Counted from the stretch's first letter, positions 1-5,142 are shown. The stretch: DNA of 6,112 nucleotides from Pseudomonadota bacterium (GCA_023461135.1 JAEWNX010000315.1:1-6112), one strand, 5' to 3'. Notes: generated by a model not told the origin, from the sequence alone. Numbers and translations are program-made.

Positions 1-3
1 ACT

Positions 4-60
4 GGCGCGGGTGCGCCCCCTCCGCCGCTTCGCGGCGGCCTCCCCCGCGCGCGGGGGAGG
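4..60. repeat. Cluster of three adjacent hairpins downstream of rplT
   Basis: Three inverted repeats lie side by side. The first is GGCGC/GCGCC (4-8 with 13-17, 4-nt loop). The second is CCGCCGC/GCGGCGG (22-28 with 32-38, loop TTC). The third is a perfect 22-nt palindrome at 39-60 with arms CCTCCCCCGCG and CGCGGGGGAGG. The cluster begins 14 nt past the rplT stop. No T-tract follows any stem in the rplT transcription direction (the T-rich bases precede it), so it is not a textbook intrinsic terminator. It could still end or protect the rplT mRNA 3' end, or be a copy of a dispersed REP-like intergenic palindrome of the kind common in GC-rich Alphaproteobacteria. The pairing is seen directly; the role is inferred. 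Confidence 0.6.
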
Positions 61-73
61 AAACCATGGAGAG

Positions 74-430
74 TTACTTCAGTGCGGCCTGGGCTTGCGC
101 AACAAGACCCTTGAAAGCCGCGGGCTCGTTCATGGCGATGTCGGCCATGACCTTGCGGTCAAGCTCGATCCCCGCCGTGCGCAGCCCGCTGATAAATCGG
201 GAATAGGTGAGCCCTTCTTCCCGAACCGCAGCATTGATGCGCTGGATCCAAAGCGCGCGGAACGAGCGCTTCTTGTTCTTGCGGTCGCGATAGGCGTAGA
301 GGCCGGCCTTCTCGACGGCCGCATTCGCGGCGCGGAAGGTGTTCTTGCGGCGGCCGTAATAGCCCTTCGCCTTCTTCAGAACTTTCTTGTGACGAGCGTG
401 CGCGGTAACCCCGCCTTTGACGCGTGCCAT
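74..430 (-). CDS. rplT: 50S ribosomal protein L20
   Basis: This encodes a 118-aa basic protein, the normal length for bacterial L20. L20 binds 23S rRNA early in large-subunit assembly. The lysine/arginine-rich N-terminal arm ([20 protein letters not shown], then the [11 protein letters not shown] region) and the conserved centre around residues 53-70 ([16 protein letters not shown]) are typical of the family. The ATG at 430 is preceded by a GGAGAG ribosome binding site about 7 nt upstream, and the stop is TAA at 74-76. It lies 26 nt downstream of rpmI on the same strand, so the two are very likely co-transcribed. In many bacteria pheS-pheT follow, which would be beyond the left edge here. In several bacteria L20 represses its own operon by binding the leader mRNA; whether that happens here cannot be read from the sequence. 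Confidence 0.98.
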   Translation of the reverse strand: MARVKGGVTAHARHKKVLKKAKGYYGRRKNTFRAANAAVEKAGLYAYRDRKNKKRSFRALWIQRINAAVREEGLTYSRFISGLRTAGIELDRKVMADIAMNEPAAFKGLVAQAQAALK

Positions 431-456
431 GTGTGTCTCTCCGTCAGATCAGGATG

Positions 457-660
457 TTACTTCAGGCCGTAGGGCGCCCACGCCTTGACGCGCTTGGCGT
501 CAGCATCGGCGATGGCTTCCGTGCCGCGGTTCTGACGGATGTACTTGGCGTTGTGGTTGATCAGGCGGTGGCGCTTGCCGGCGACGCCAGCCAACACCTT
601 GCCCGAAGCCGTGAGCTTGAAGCGCTTTTTCACGCCGCTCTTAGTCTTCATTTTCGGCAT
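457..660 (-). CDS. rpmI: 50S ribosomal protein L35
   Basis: This encodes a 67-aa, highly basic protein of the usual L35 length, a structural protein of the large ribosomal subunit. The N-terminus [20 protein letters not shown] fits the L35 signature (M-K-T-x-x-G-V-x-K-R-F-K), followed by [11 protein letters not shown] and ending in KAWAPYGLK. The frame is open upstream to 762, but the ATG at 660 is the correct start: it gives the canonical N-terminus and has a strong Shine-Dalgarno, GGAGG at 666-670, 5 nt before it. The stop is TAA at 457-459. rplT follows after 26 nt. Unusually, infC is not next to it. The divergent plus-strand gene at 884 shares the upstream region, and a separate candidate promoter and a leader hairpin lie between. 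Confidence 0.98.
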   Translation of the reverse strand: MPKMKTKSGVKKRFKLTASGKVLAGVAGKRHRLINHNAKYIRQNRGTEAIADADAKRVKAWAPYGLK

Positions 661-683
661 TTTATCCTCCAGCGGGATTGGAA

Positions 684-700
684 GGCGTCCAAAGGACGCC
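684..700 (-). other. Hairpin in the rpmI-rplT leader
   Basis: A perfect 7-bp inverted repeat, GGCGTCC (684-690) and GGACGCC (694-700), encloses a 3-nt loop. It ends 23 nt upstream of the rpmI ATG, in the predicted 5' leader and just before the ribosome binding site. A T-rich run lies on the upstream side in the direction of rpmI transcription, so it does not look like a terminator. A second short palindrome, CGGCATGCCG, lies at 714-723. The pairing is direct; a regulatory role, such as binding of L20, is speculation. Confidence 0.4.
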
Positions 701-754
701 AAAAGGGCCGCCACGGCATGCCGTTTAGCCGGACCGCCCACGAAAGGGCGCGCC

Positions 755-781
755 TGTAGCACGGCTCCTCTGGGGGAACAA
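755..781 (-). promoter_or_regulatory. Candidate promoter for rpmI-rplT
   Basis: On the minus strand, TTGTTCC (781-775) is followed after 14 nt by GCTACA (760-755). This fits the Caulobacter-type housekeeping pattern TTGACGS, 10-14 nt, GCTANAWC: the -10 core GCTANA is matched and the -35 keeps TTG. It would give a leader of roughly 85-90 nt. A second possible -10 core, GCTAAA, lies at 729-724 but has no good -35. A promoter is needed here because infC, the usual upstream operon partner, is 2.8 kb away with opposite-strand genes between. Confidence 0.4.
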
Positions 782-818
782 GGCGGCCCTCCGGCCCCTG
801 TGAAAATTCAAGTTACAT

Positions 819-846
819 TTGTCAGGGCCGGGCTCGCCGCTACGCT
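819..846 (+). promoter_or_regulatory. Candidate promoter for the plus-strand cassette
   Basis: TTGTCAG (819-825), a 13-nt spacer and GCTACGCT (839-846) resemble the alphaproteobacterial housekeeping promoter. Five of seven -35 positions match, and GCTA of the -10 is kept, although the following A is G. It sits at the edge of the only AT-rich patch in the intergenic region (801-822) and would leave a leader of about 30 nt before the ATG at 884. An imperfect dyad, TTACA-TT-TGTCA (813-824), overlaps the -35 and could be an operator. This is a pattern match only. Confidence 0.35.
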
Positions 847-861
847 CCCTGCCTGCAGGGA
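846..861 (+). other. Short hairpin upstream of the 884 gene
   Basis: The inverted repeat TCCCTG (846-851) and CAGGGA (856-861) encloses a 4-nt loop, directly before the purine-rich ribosome binding region GGGAGGGGG (868-876). It overlaps the end of the candidate -10 box. It could affect ribosome access or be incidental in GC-rich DNA. Confidence 0.3.
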
Positions 862-883
862 CAATTTGGGAGGGGGTAGCACC

Positions 884-2005
884 ATGCGTACTCCTTGGTT
901 CGTGGCGTTTGCGGCAGTGTGGCTGCTGGCGGGCGAAGCTCACGCACAAGCTTACCAATACGTCGCGCGAACGGTCGCGCCCGCCACCCGGACCGGGGCT
1001 GTCACGGCAGGGTCGCTGACCTGGCAATGCACGGGCAGCGAATGCCGCATCTCCGGCCCTTGGCCGGCGCCAGGCGTTCCAGCGTGCGCCGCCCTCGCGA
1101 CGCAAGTCGGACGCATCGCCTCATACGGGCGCACCGGCGCGATGCTGACGACAGACCAACTCGCGCAATGCAACGCGAACTTGCCGGCAGCGACACTGCA
1201 GGTTGACCCGCGTGTGGCGGCGCAAGTGGTGCGCCCACAGGTCGGTCTGCCGCCAACAGCGGTGATCACGGGCGGCGCGTCCACGGGCGCGCCTTCCGCG
1301 ACCCCGCCGCCGCCCACGCAAGTTGCGATCGAGCCGGGCGGACGGCCCGAAGATATGCGGGTGTGGGCGCTGAGTGGCGCGACCATTCGCTTCTTTGGGA
1401 CAACCGCGCGCCTGCCCTCGCCGGCTTTGCCCGAGGCGCGGCGCATCGTCAGCGGTCGCATCGAAGTGCCGGCCTTGACGCTGCAGGCGAGCGTGCAGGG
1501 CGCGACGCCGACGCCGCGCAGCTCAGTCGTGAGGCCGCCCGATTTTTTCTACGGCCCCACAGGCGCAGTGATGCTCCGCGTGCCGATTTCCATGCGCGAC
1601 TTGCCGGCCGATGCGCTTGGATTGGGCCTCAGATGCAATCTTAGCCGCGGGCGCTATGTGCCGCGACCGATCGAGACATCGCCGTATGTCGCACTCTCGT
1701 CGATGGGGACGGGCGCGGAGGAATCCCTTGTCGCGCTGGGATCGGTTGAATTGCAGATCACCAACATCAATCGGTGGGAAACCACCGTCGACATCCCGAT
1801 GGTGCTGCGTCCATTCCAGCGGCTTGAGGACGCCCGCTCGTACGATTGCGCCATTCGGATGTTCGTCGATCGGGTTTCCCCGCCGGGACGCGAACAATTG
1901 ATGCTCGTCGCGTTGGTCGATCCCGCGAGTTCGAGTTCGCGGGCGCCGTATCATCCTGCCGCCGGCACCACGCCGCAACTTTATGTCCGGGGGAATATCC
2001 AATGA
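884..2005 (+). CDS. Exported two-domain protein of unknown function
   Basis: This is a 373-aa protein with a clear Sec signal peptide (residues 1-22, MRTPWFVAFAAVWLLAGEAH, probable cleavage after AHA), so it is exported to the periplasm or beyond. The first mature domain (about 25-100) has four cysteines: C49, C54, C68 and C96, in the context W-Q-C-x4-C, then V-P-A-C and Q-L-A-Q-C-N. This resembles a family of short, uncharacterised alphaproteobacterial secreted proteins. A Pro/Gly/Thr-rich linker follows (about 129-157). The C-terminal region (about 229-327) is a module that recurs in the next gene, with LRVP at 231-234, LPA at 240-242, C251-N and RSYDC at 318-322. The frame is open upstream to 539, but the ATG at 884 is chosen for its signal peptide, strong ribosome binding site GGGAGGGGG and lack of overlap with rpmI. 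The stop overlaps the next start (ATGA). No enzyme motif was recognised. Confidence 0.88.
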   Translation: MRTPWFVAFAAVWLLAGEAHAQAYQYVARTVAPATRTGAVTAGSLTWQCTGSECRISGPWPAPGVPACAALATQVGRIASYGRTGAMLTTDQLAQCNANLPAATLQVDPRVAAQVVRPQVGLPPTAVITGGASTGAPSATPPPPTQVAIEPGGRPEDMRVWALSGATIRFFGTTARLPSPALPEARRIVSGRIEVPALTLQASVQGATPTPRSSVVRPPDFFYGPTGAVMLRVPISMRDLPADALGLGLRCNLSRGRYVPRPIETSPYVALSSMGTGAEESLVALGSVELQITNINRWETTVDIPMVLRPFQRLEDARSYDCAIRMFVDRVSPPGREQLMLVALVDPASSSSRAPYHPAAGTTPQLYVRGNIQ

Positions 2006-2511
2006 AACGGACGCTTCTTTCCGCGCTGATGGCGGCCACTGTGTTGTGCAGCGCCGCGATCGCCAATCCGGCGCTCATTCTTCGCGTGCCGGTCGAACTG
2101 GATAATCTGCCCGCCGAAGTCACGCAGGGGCAGCTTGAGTGCAACGCTTCGTCCGGCGCTACTTACGACCCCACACGCATCATCGCGTCGGGCCTGGGGC
2201 AGTTCGCCATTGAGGGTGGGCGCTATTCCGGCCGCGTCAGCGTCGCCTTCACGCCCACGGGTTATCCTGCAGGCGTCGACAGCACCGTTGACGTGCGATC
2301 CTATAGTTGTGCGCTCGTGCTCAAATTCCGCTGCACGGCAAGCGCCGGCGAAACCGGCTGGTGCGCCTCCGCGCCAGGCGGCGGAGCGTCGCCCAGAGCG
2401 CCGGCCGCGTCAGCTGCAATGTTTGCTAGCGATCCGGCGCGCCCGCCGACGGGCAGGATCCAAGGCGTAATCGACCGCAGCACCGCAACGACGCTGCCGA
2501 CGTTCCGCTGA
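2002..2511 (+). CDS. Exported protein sharing a Cys module with the upstream gene
   Basis: This is a 169-aa protein with a Sec signal peptide (MKRTLLSALMAATVLCSAAI, probable cleavage after A21 or nearby). C16 is not in a lipobox, since L rather than G/A/S precedes it, so it is not predicted to be a lipoprotein. Residues 25-109 repeat the C-terminal module of the upstream protein with the same order and spacing: LRVP (27-30), LPA (36-38), C47-N, a Y-x-P stretch, then RSYSCA (99-104). C47 and C103 match C251 and C322 of the partner and probably form a disulfide. Two further cysteines (C111, C121) and an Ala/Pro/Gly-rich tail (about 122-150) are its own. The ATG at 2002 overlaps the upstream stop by 4 nt with GGGGGA at 1989-1994 as the ribosome binding site, so the genes are translationally coupled. 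Function is unknown; a joint complex is inferred. Confidence 0.87.
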   Translation: MKRTLLSALMAATVLCSAAIANPALILRVPVELDNLPAEVTQGQLECNASSGATYDPTRIIASGLGQFAIEGGRYSGRVSVAFTPTGYPAGVDSTVDVRSYSCALVLKFRCTASAGETGWCASAPGGGASPRAPAASAAMFASDPARPPTGRIQGVIDRSTATTLPTFR

Positions 2512-2564
2512 AGGCTGGCGTTGCGCGCACCATCGGCTAAGCTTCCCGCGTGGGGAGACGCGCC

Positions 2565-2990
2565 ATGGTGCGACAGCCGAAGAATCTGGCTGAGGCCAAG
2601 CAGATCATCAAAGAGGAGCGCATCAAGCTCACCTCTTCGATCAGCGCGATCGCGGGGTCGCGCTGGCTGCTGGCGATCCTGGCCACGTTCGCCCTCGCCT
2701 TCGGCACCCACCTCGCCTATGCGCCCGATCGCCTCCCGCCCGTCTCCGGCCTGTCGCTGGCGCAGGTCGGCCTGCCGACGGGGCTCGATTTCGGCGTGGT
2801 CGGCGATCAGGCCAAGCAGGCCGCCGAGGCCGCCCAGCGCCACGACGCCTCCGGCCGCGTCGAGGAGATGGTCGCCGCCAACGTCGAACGCATTCCGATG
2901 ATCAACGCCATCGGCTTCGGCCTCGCGCTCGTGCTTTTGGCGATCAATATGACCATCATGACCAAACGCCGGCGCACCACACGCGGCTAG
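2565..2990 (+). CDS. Small two-helix inner-membrane protein, unknown function
   Basis: This is a 141-aa protein. A charged, probably cytoplasmic N-terminus (residues 1-32, many Lys/Glu) leads to a first hydrophobic segment at about 33-53 (RWLLAILATFALAFG). A soluble stretch of about 57 residues (54-110, partly amphipathic and Ala/Gln/Glu-rich) follows, then a second hydrophobic segment at about 111-132 (INAIGFGLALVLLAINM) and a basic tail KRRRTTRG. The positive-inside rule places both ends in the cytoplasm and the loop in the periplasm. An in-frame GTG lies at 2550, but the ATG at 2565 has GGGGAG (2552-2557) 7 nt upstream and is preferred. Codon use is strongly GC3-biased, which supports a real gene. 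It lies 53 nt after the preceding exported-protein gene on the same strand and may be co-transcribed. No family was recognised. Confidence 0.8.
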   Translation: MVRQPKNLAEAKQIIKEERIKLTSSISAIAGSRWLLAILATFALAFGTHLAYAPDRLPPVSGLSLAQVGLPTGLDFGVVGDQAKQAAEAAQRHDASGRVEEMVAANVERIPMINAIGFGLALVLLAINMTIMTKRRRTTRG

Positions 2991-2993
2991 GCG

Positions 2994-3428
2994 CTAGGAA
3001 CGGCGAAACCCGAAGCGATACGGCGGACGGCTCTCTTCCGGCCAATCCGTCCAAGGTCCAGGCGAAGCGGCGACCATGGCGAATGAACCGCGCGGCGTTT
3101 GCACCGCGGCTTCGTCCAGGATCACCTCGCGCTCGCCAACGCCGTCAATCGCCACGCGCACGCGCAACCGTCCCGCCCAGACGCAACGCGCGTTCTGCGG
3201 ACAGCGGCTGTCTTCCACGACGTCCAGCGGACGCACGCGCAGCCCGTTGCCCAAGTCAGCGGTTTGCCCAATGCCTGCCGCGATCACGCCGGGCGCGCGC
3301 AACGCAGCCTCGCGCTGTTCCAGATCCATGGGGTTGGGTTCGGGCAGTTGCGCCTGCCCGCCGCCCGCCCCGCCCGCAGGCGAGGCGCAGGCGCCCAGCA
3401 TCAGCACGGCGACAAGCAGGGCTCGCAT
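2994..3428 (-). CDS. Small putative lipoprotein with a Cys-pair motif
   Basis: This is a 144-aa protein beginning with a lipoprotein signal peptide, MRALLVAVLMLGAC. The lipobox L-G-A-C puts the lipidated cysteine at residue 14, followed by a flexible Gly/Ala/Pro-rich spacer, which predicts anchoring in the inner or outer membrane facing the periplasm. The conserved-looking core is at about 72-106: SRCPQNARCVWAG with C76 and C82, then alternating hydrophobic residues (RLRVRVAI) suggesting beta strands. Similar SRCP...CVWAG proteins are uncharacterised hypothetical proteins in Alphaproteobacteria (recalled, not searched). The frame can be extended to a TTG at 3446, but the ATG at 3428 has GAAGGAG (3438-3444) 9 nt upstream and gives the cleaner signal peptide. 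The gene ends 3 nt from the convergent gene ending at 2990 and starts 66 nt after infC, so read-through from infC is possible. Confidence 0.82.
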   Translation of the reverse strand: MRALLVAVLMLGACASPAGGAGGGQAQLPEPNPMDLEQREAALRAPGVIAAGIGQTADLGNGLRVRPLDVVEDSRCPQNARCVWAGRLRVRVAIDGVGEREVILDEAAVQTPRGSFAMVAASPGPWTDWPEESRPPYRFGFRRS

Positions 3429-3460
3429 CGATCGAAACTCCTTCAATACGGGCAGTCTGG

Positions 3461-3494
3461 CGCGCGCTGAGCTGAACGGCGGCTGAGGCGCGCG
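3461..3494 (-). other. GC-only inverted repeat after infC
   Basis: CGCGCGC (3461-3467) and GCGCGCG (3488-3494) can pair across a 20-nt loop immediately after the infC stop codon. There is no T-tract, and the arms are low-complexity GC, so this is at best a weak factor-independent terminator or mRNA-end structure between infC and the lipoprotein gene. Chance occurrence in such GC-rich DNA is quite possible. Confidence 0.2.
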
Positions 3495-4043
3495 TTATGA
3501 GGCGCGGGGCGCCATCACCATCACGACTTGCCGGCCTTCGAAGCGTGGCTCGTGCTCGACCTTGGCGATGGGGTCGAGCTCGGTGCGGATGCGATCGAGA
3601 AGCTGGATGCCGAGATTGGTGTGCTGCATCTCGCGGCCGCGGAAGCGCAGGGTGACTTTCACCTTGTCGCCTTCCTCGAAGAAGCGATGGATGGCCTTCA
3701 TCTTCACTTCGTAATCGTGGTCGTCGATGTTCGGACGGACCTTGATTTCCTTCAGTTCGATGCGCTTGGCCTTCTTCCGCGTCTCGGCCTTCTTCTTCTG
3801 CTCCTCGAATCGGAATTTTCCGTAGTCGAGGATCTTGCAGACCGGAGGATTGGAGTTGGGCGCGACCTCAACCAGGTCGAGGCCAGCTTCGCGCGCTGCT
3901 TCCAGCGCCGCCGAGATCGGCATCTCCCCCTGTTTTTCTCCCTGGTCATCGATGAGGAGCACGCGGGACACGCCCCGGATCTCCTCGTTCACGCGCGGCC
4001 CGTCCTTGCTGGGGGGCGGCGCTGCATACGGACGTCTGGCTAT
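3495..4043 (-). CDS. infC: Translation initiation factor IF-3 (AUA start)
   Basis: IF-3 binds the 30S subunit, prevents premature 50S joining and checks the initiator tRNA-start codon pairing. From 4043 the product is 182 aa, a normal family length. It has a short tail [17 protein letters not shown], the N-terminal domain (VNEEIRG at 18-24, [15 protein letters not shown] at about 62-76), a lysine-rich linker helix (about 80-100), and the C-terminal domain with [15 protein letters not shown] and the [13 protein letters not shown] region. [14 protein letters not shown] fits the IF-3 signature exactly. The tail matches the usual alphaproteobacterial N-terminus but has no ATG, GTG or TTG before it: the codon is ATA at 4041-4043, with AGGAG (4052-4056) at an ideal 8-nt distance. 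The GTG at 3992 would remove 17 conserved-type residues. E. coli infC also starts with a non-standard codon (AUU), which drives autoregulation by IF-3. The stop is TAA at 3495. Confidence 0.95.
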   Translation of the reverse strand: MARRPYAAPPPSKDGPRVNEEIRGVSRVLLIDDQGEKQGEMPISAALEAAREAGLDLVEVAPNSNPPVCKILDYGKFRFEEQKKKAETRKKAKRIELKEIKVRPNIDDHDYEVKMKAIHRFFEEGDKVKVTLRFRGREMQHTNLGIQLLDRIRTELDPIAKVEHEPRFEGRQVVMVMAPRAS

Positions 4044-4051
4044 TGGGCGTT

Positions 4052-4056
4052 CTCCT
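4052..4056 (-). promoter_or_regulatory. Ribosome binding site fixing the AUA start of infC
   Basis: On the minus strand ACAGGAG (AGGAG at 4056-4052) stands 8 nt before the ATA at 4043. No comparable Shine-Dalgarno is correctly placed before the downstream GTG at 3992, where the upstream bases GGACGGGCCGCGC are only weakly purine-rich. This spacing is the main sequence evidence, besides the protein N-terminus, that translation starts at ATA. Confidence 0.8.
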
Positions 4057-4084
4057 GTCTCAGTTGACGATAACGCACGGGACC

Positions 4085-4101
4085 CGCGCCCGTGGGGCGC
4101 G
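4085..4101 (-). other. Hairpin in the infC leader
   Basis: A perfect 7-bp inverted repeat, CGCGCCC (4085-4091) and GGGCGCG (4095-4101), has a 3-nt loop. It lies 41 nt upstream of the infC start codon and just downstream of the predicted transcription start. No T-tract follows, so it is not a clear terminator for the glycosyltransferase operon. A leader-structure role in infC expression is possible but unproven. Confidence 0.35.
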
Positions 4102-4115
4102 AGACTCGCTCTTTG

Positions 4116-4144
4116 AATATTGCTTGGCGACCGGCCCGCATCAA
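4116..4144 (-). promoter_or_regulatory. Candidate infC promoter overlapping the GT9 stop codon
   Basis: On the minus strand TTGATGC (4144-4138) matches six of seven positions of the Caulobacter-type -35 TTGACGS. After 14 nt comes GCAATATT (4123-4116), close to the -10 GCTANAWC. The -35 includes the TGA stop of the upstream glycosyltransferase gene. Predicted transcription start is near 4109, giving a leader of about 65 nt. This would let infC be expressed independently of the glycan operon upstream. Pattern match only; no transcript data. Confidence 0.45.
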
Positions 4145-5142
4145 GCAGTGGCGGCTTGGGTATAGACCCCGCAATTGCGCAATTGCGCGTCCACCTGCTC
4201 GACCGGGAGGTCCGCGATGACTGCGGCCGTCAGCGCCACGACCCCGCTGCGGCCGCGCGGGGCGACCCGGTCCGGGTGCTCAAGCGAGGAGAGAAAAACC
4301 AGGCACGGCGCGCCGGCGGCGGCCGCCACGTGCATCAAGCCGACGTTCTCGCCGGCCGCAAAGGACGCGCGCTCGGCCAGGCCGATGCTCTGGAAGAGGT
4401 CCGGACGCGTGACGAGGTTCTTTGCCGCCGGCACGGCCTGGGCGATCGCCGCACCGATGTTGCGCTCCTCCGGGCCGCCCAGCACGACTGGCGTCACGCC
4501 GCGGCGCGCGATGCGGCCGGCTAGCTCGATGTACTTTTCCTGCGGCCATTGGCCTTCGCCGCCGCGCGGCATCAGCAGCACGTACGGTCCCCGGATACTG
4601 AAATAGTCCGGGCGCAGGCGCGGCGGGTCCCGAAGCACGCCCCTCAGCCAGGAGAGATCGGGCATCAAAGGCGCGCCTTCAACGGCCAGCCCCGCTGCCG
4701 CGAGCTGGCCGGCGTAGCGGTCGAGCGGGTGCAGCTCGTTTCGCTTGGGCTCGAGGTACGCGTAGCTGGCGCCGGAGATCGGGCCAGACCATTTCGGCGG
4801 CCACGGGCGCAAACCCTGGAAGTAATTCGCCGTGCGGCTTGAGCCTTCAAGATCGTAGATCACGCCATACTTGGCCGAGCGGATGCGTCCGATCAGCTTG
4901 GTGATCGCCTGCGGCTCCTTCGGTTTGCCGTCGGCTTCGACCGCATCGAAATACGGGCATTGCTTGGCGAGCTCTTGCGTCGTCTCGGTCGTCAGCAGCG
5001 TGATGTGCGCGCCGACATGGAAGTCGCGAATGCGTTTCGCCGCGGCCAGCGCGGCGATGAACTCGCCCAGCCCGCCGAGCTGGATCACCAGCACGCGATC
5101 GATGTCCCCCCCGCCCTTTGACGACTTGCGCCAAGGAATCAT
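4141..5142 (-). CDS. Glycosyltransferase family 9 (heptosyltransferase-like)
   Basis: This is a 333-aa protein of the GT9 fold (two Rossmann-like domains) to which the LPS heptosyltransferases belong. It probably transfers a sugar from a nucleotide donor to a cell-surface glycan acceptor at the cytoplasmic face of the inner membrane. The N-terminal strand-loop-helix is [20 protein letters not shown] (16-35). The C-terminal domain starts near 186 ([19 protein letters not shown]) and includes VVLGGPEE (219-226) and the donor-site region [16 protein letters not shown] (264-279). Two usual family residues are altered: the Asp of the GD turn is E27, and the Asp of the DSG/DTG-x-x-H motif is in an ENVG context, with H271 kept. 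The ATG at 5142 has GGAGAG 5-7 nt upstream. The frame runs further upstream but only over the preceding gene. It starts 19 nt after the GT4 stop, indicating an operon. The specific sugar and acceptor are unknown. Confidence 0.9.
   Translation of the reverse strand: MIPWRKSSKGGGDIDRVLVIQLGGLGEFIAALAAAKRIRDFHVGAHITLLTTETTQELAKQCPYFDAVEADGKPKEPQAITKLIGRIRSAKYGVIYDLEGSSRTANYFQGLRPWPPKWSGPISGASYAYLEPKRNELHPLDRYAGQLAAAGLAVEGAPLMPDLSWLRGVLRDPPRLRPDYFSIRGPYVLLMPRGGEGQWPQEKYIELAGRIARRGVTPVVLGGPEERNIGAAIAQAVPAAKNLVTRPDLFQSIGLAERASFAAGENVGLMHVAAAAGAPCLVFLSSLEHPDRVAPRGRSGVVALTAAVIADLPVEQVDAQLRNCGVYTQAATA

Noticed and set aside
539..883. Upstream extension of the plus-strand exported protein to an ATG at 539
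   Set aside because: It would run antisense through rpmI, lacks a ribosome binding site and would bury the clear signal peptide that begins at 884.
952..2002. Minus-strand open frames (952-1461 and 1523-2002) opposite the exported protein
   Set aside because: Arg/Pro-rich translations typical of antisense shadows; no ribosome binding site or recognisable motif.
2521..2543. Promoter-like TTGCGCG and GCTAAGCT before the two-helix membrane protein gene
   Set aside because: The spacer is only 8 nt and both boxes match poorly; co-transcription with the upstream pair is simpler.
2301..2843. Minus-strand open frame of 180 codons
   Set aside because: It overlaps the ends of two better-supported plus-strand genes, has no family resemblance and has the composition of a GC-rich shadow frame.
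3990..3992. GTG as the infC start
   Set aside because: It lacks a proper Shine-Dalgarno and removes the family-typical N-terminal tail; the valine encoded here is simply the residue before NEEIR.
3528..4067. Long open frame on the plus strand opposite infC (leucine-rich translation)
   Set aside because: It is the complement of the well-supported infC gene; the leucine/valine runs mirror infC's lysine and glutamate codons.
4103..4107. GACTC (a GANTC site, target of CcrM methylation) near the predicted infC transcription start
   Set aside because: GANTC is expected about once per 256 nt by chance and several others occur in the window, so no significance can be claimed.
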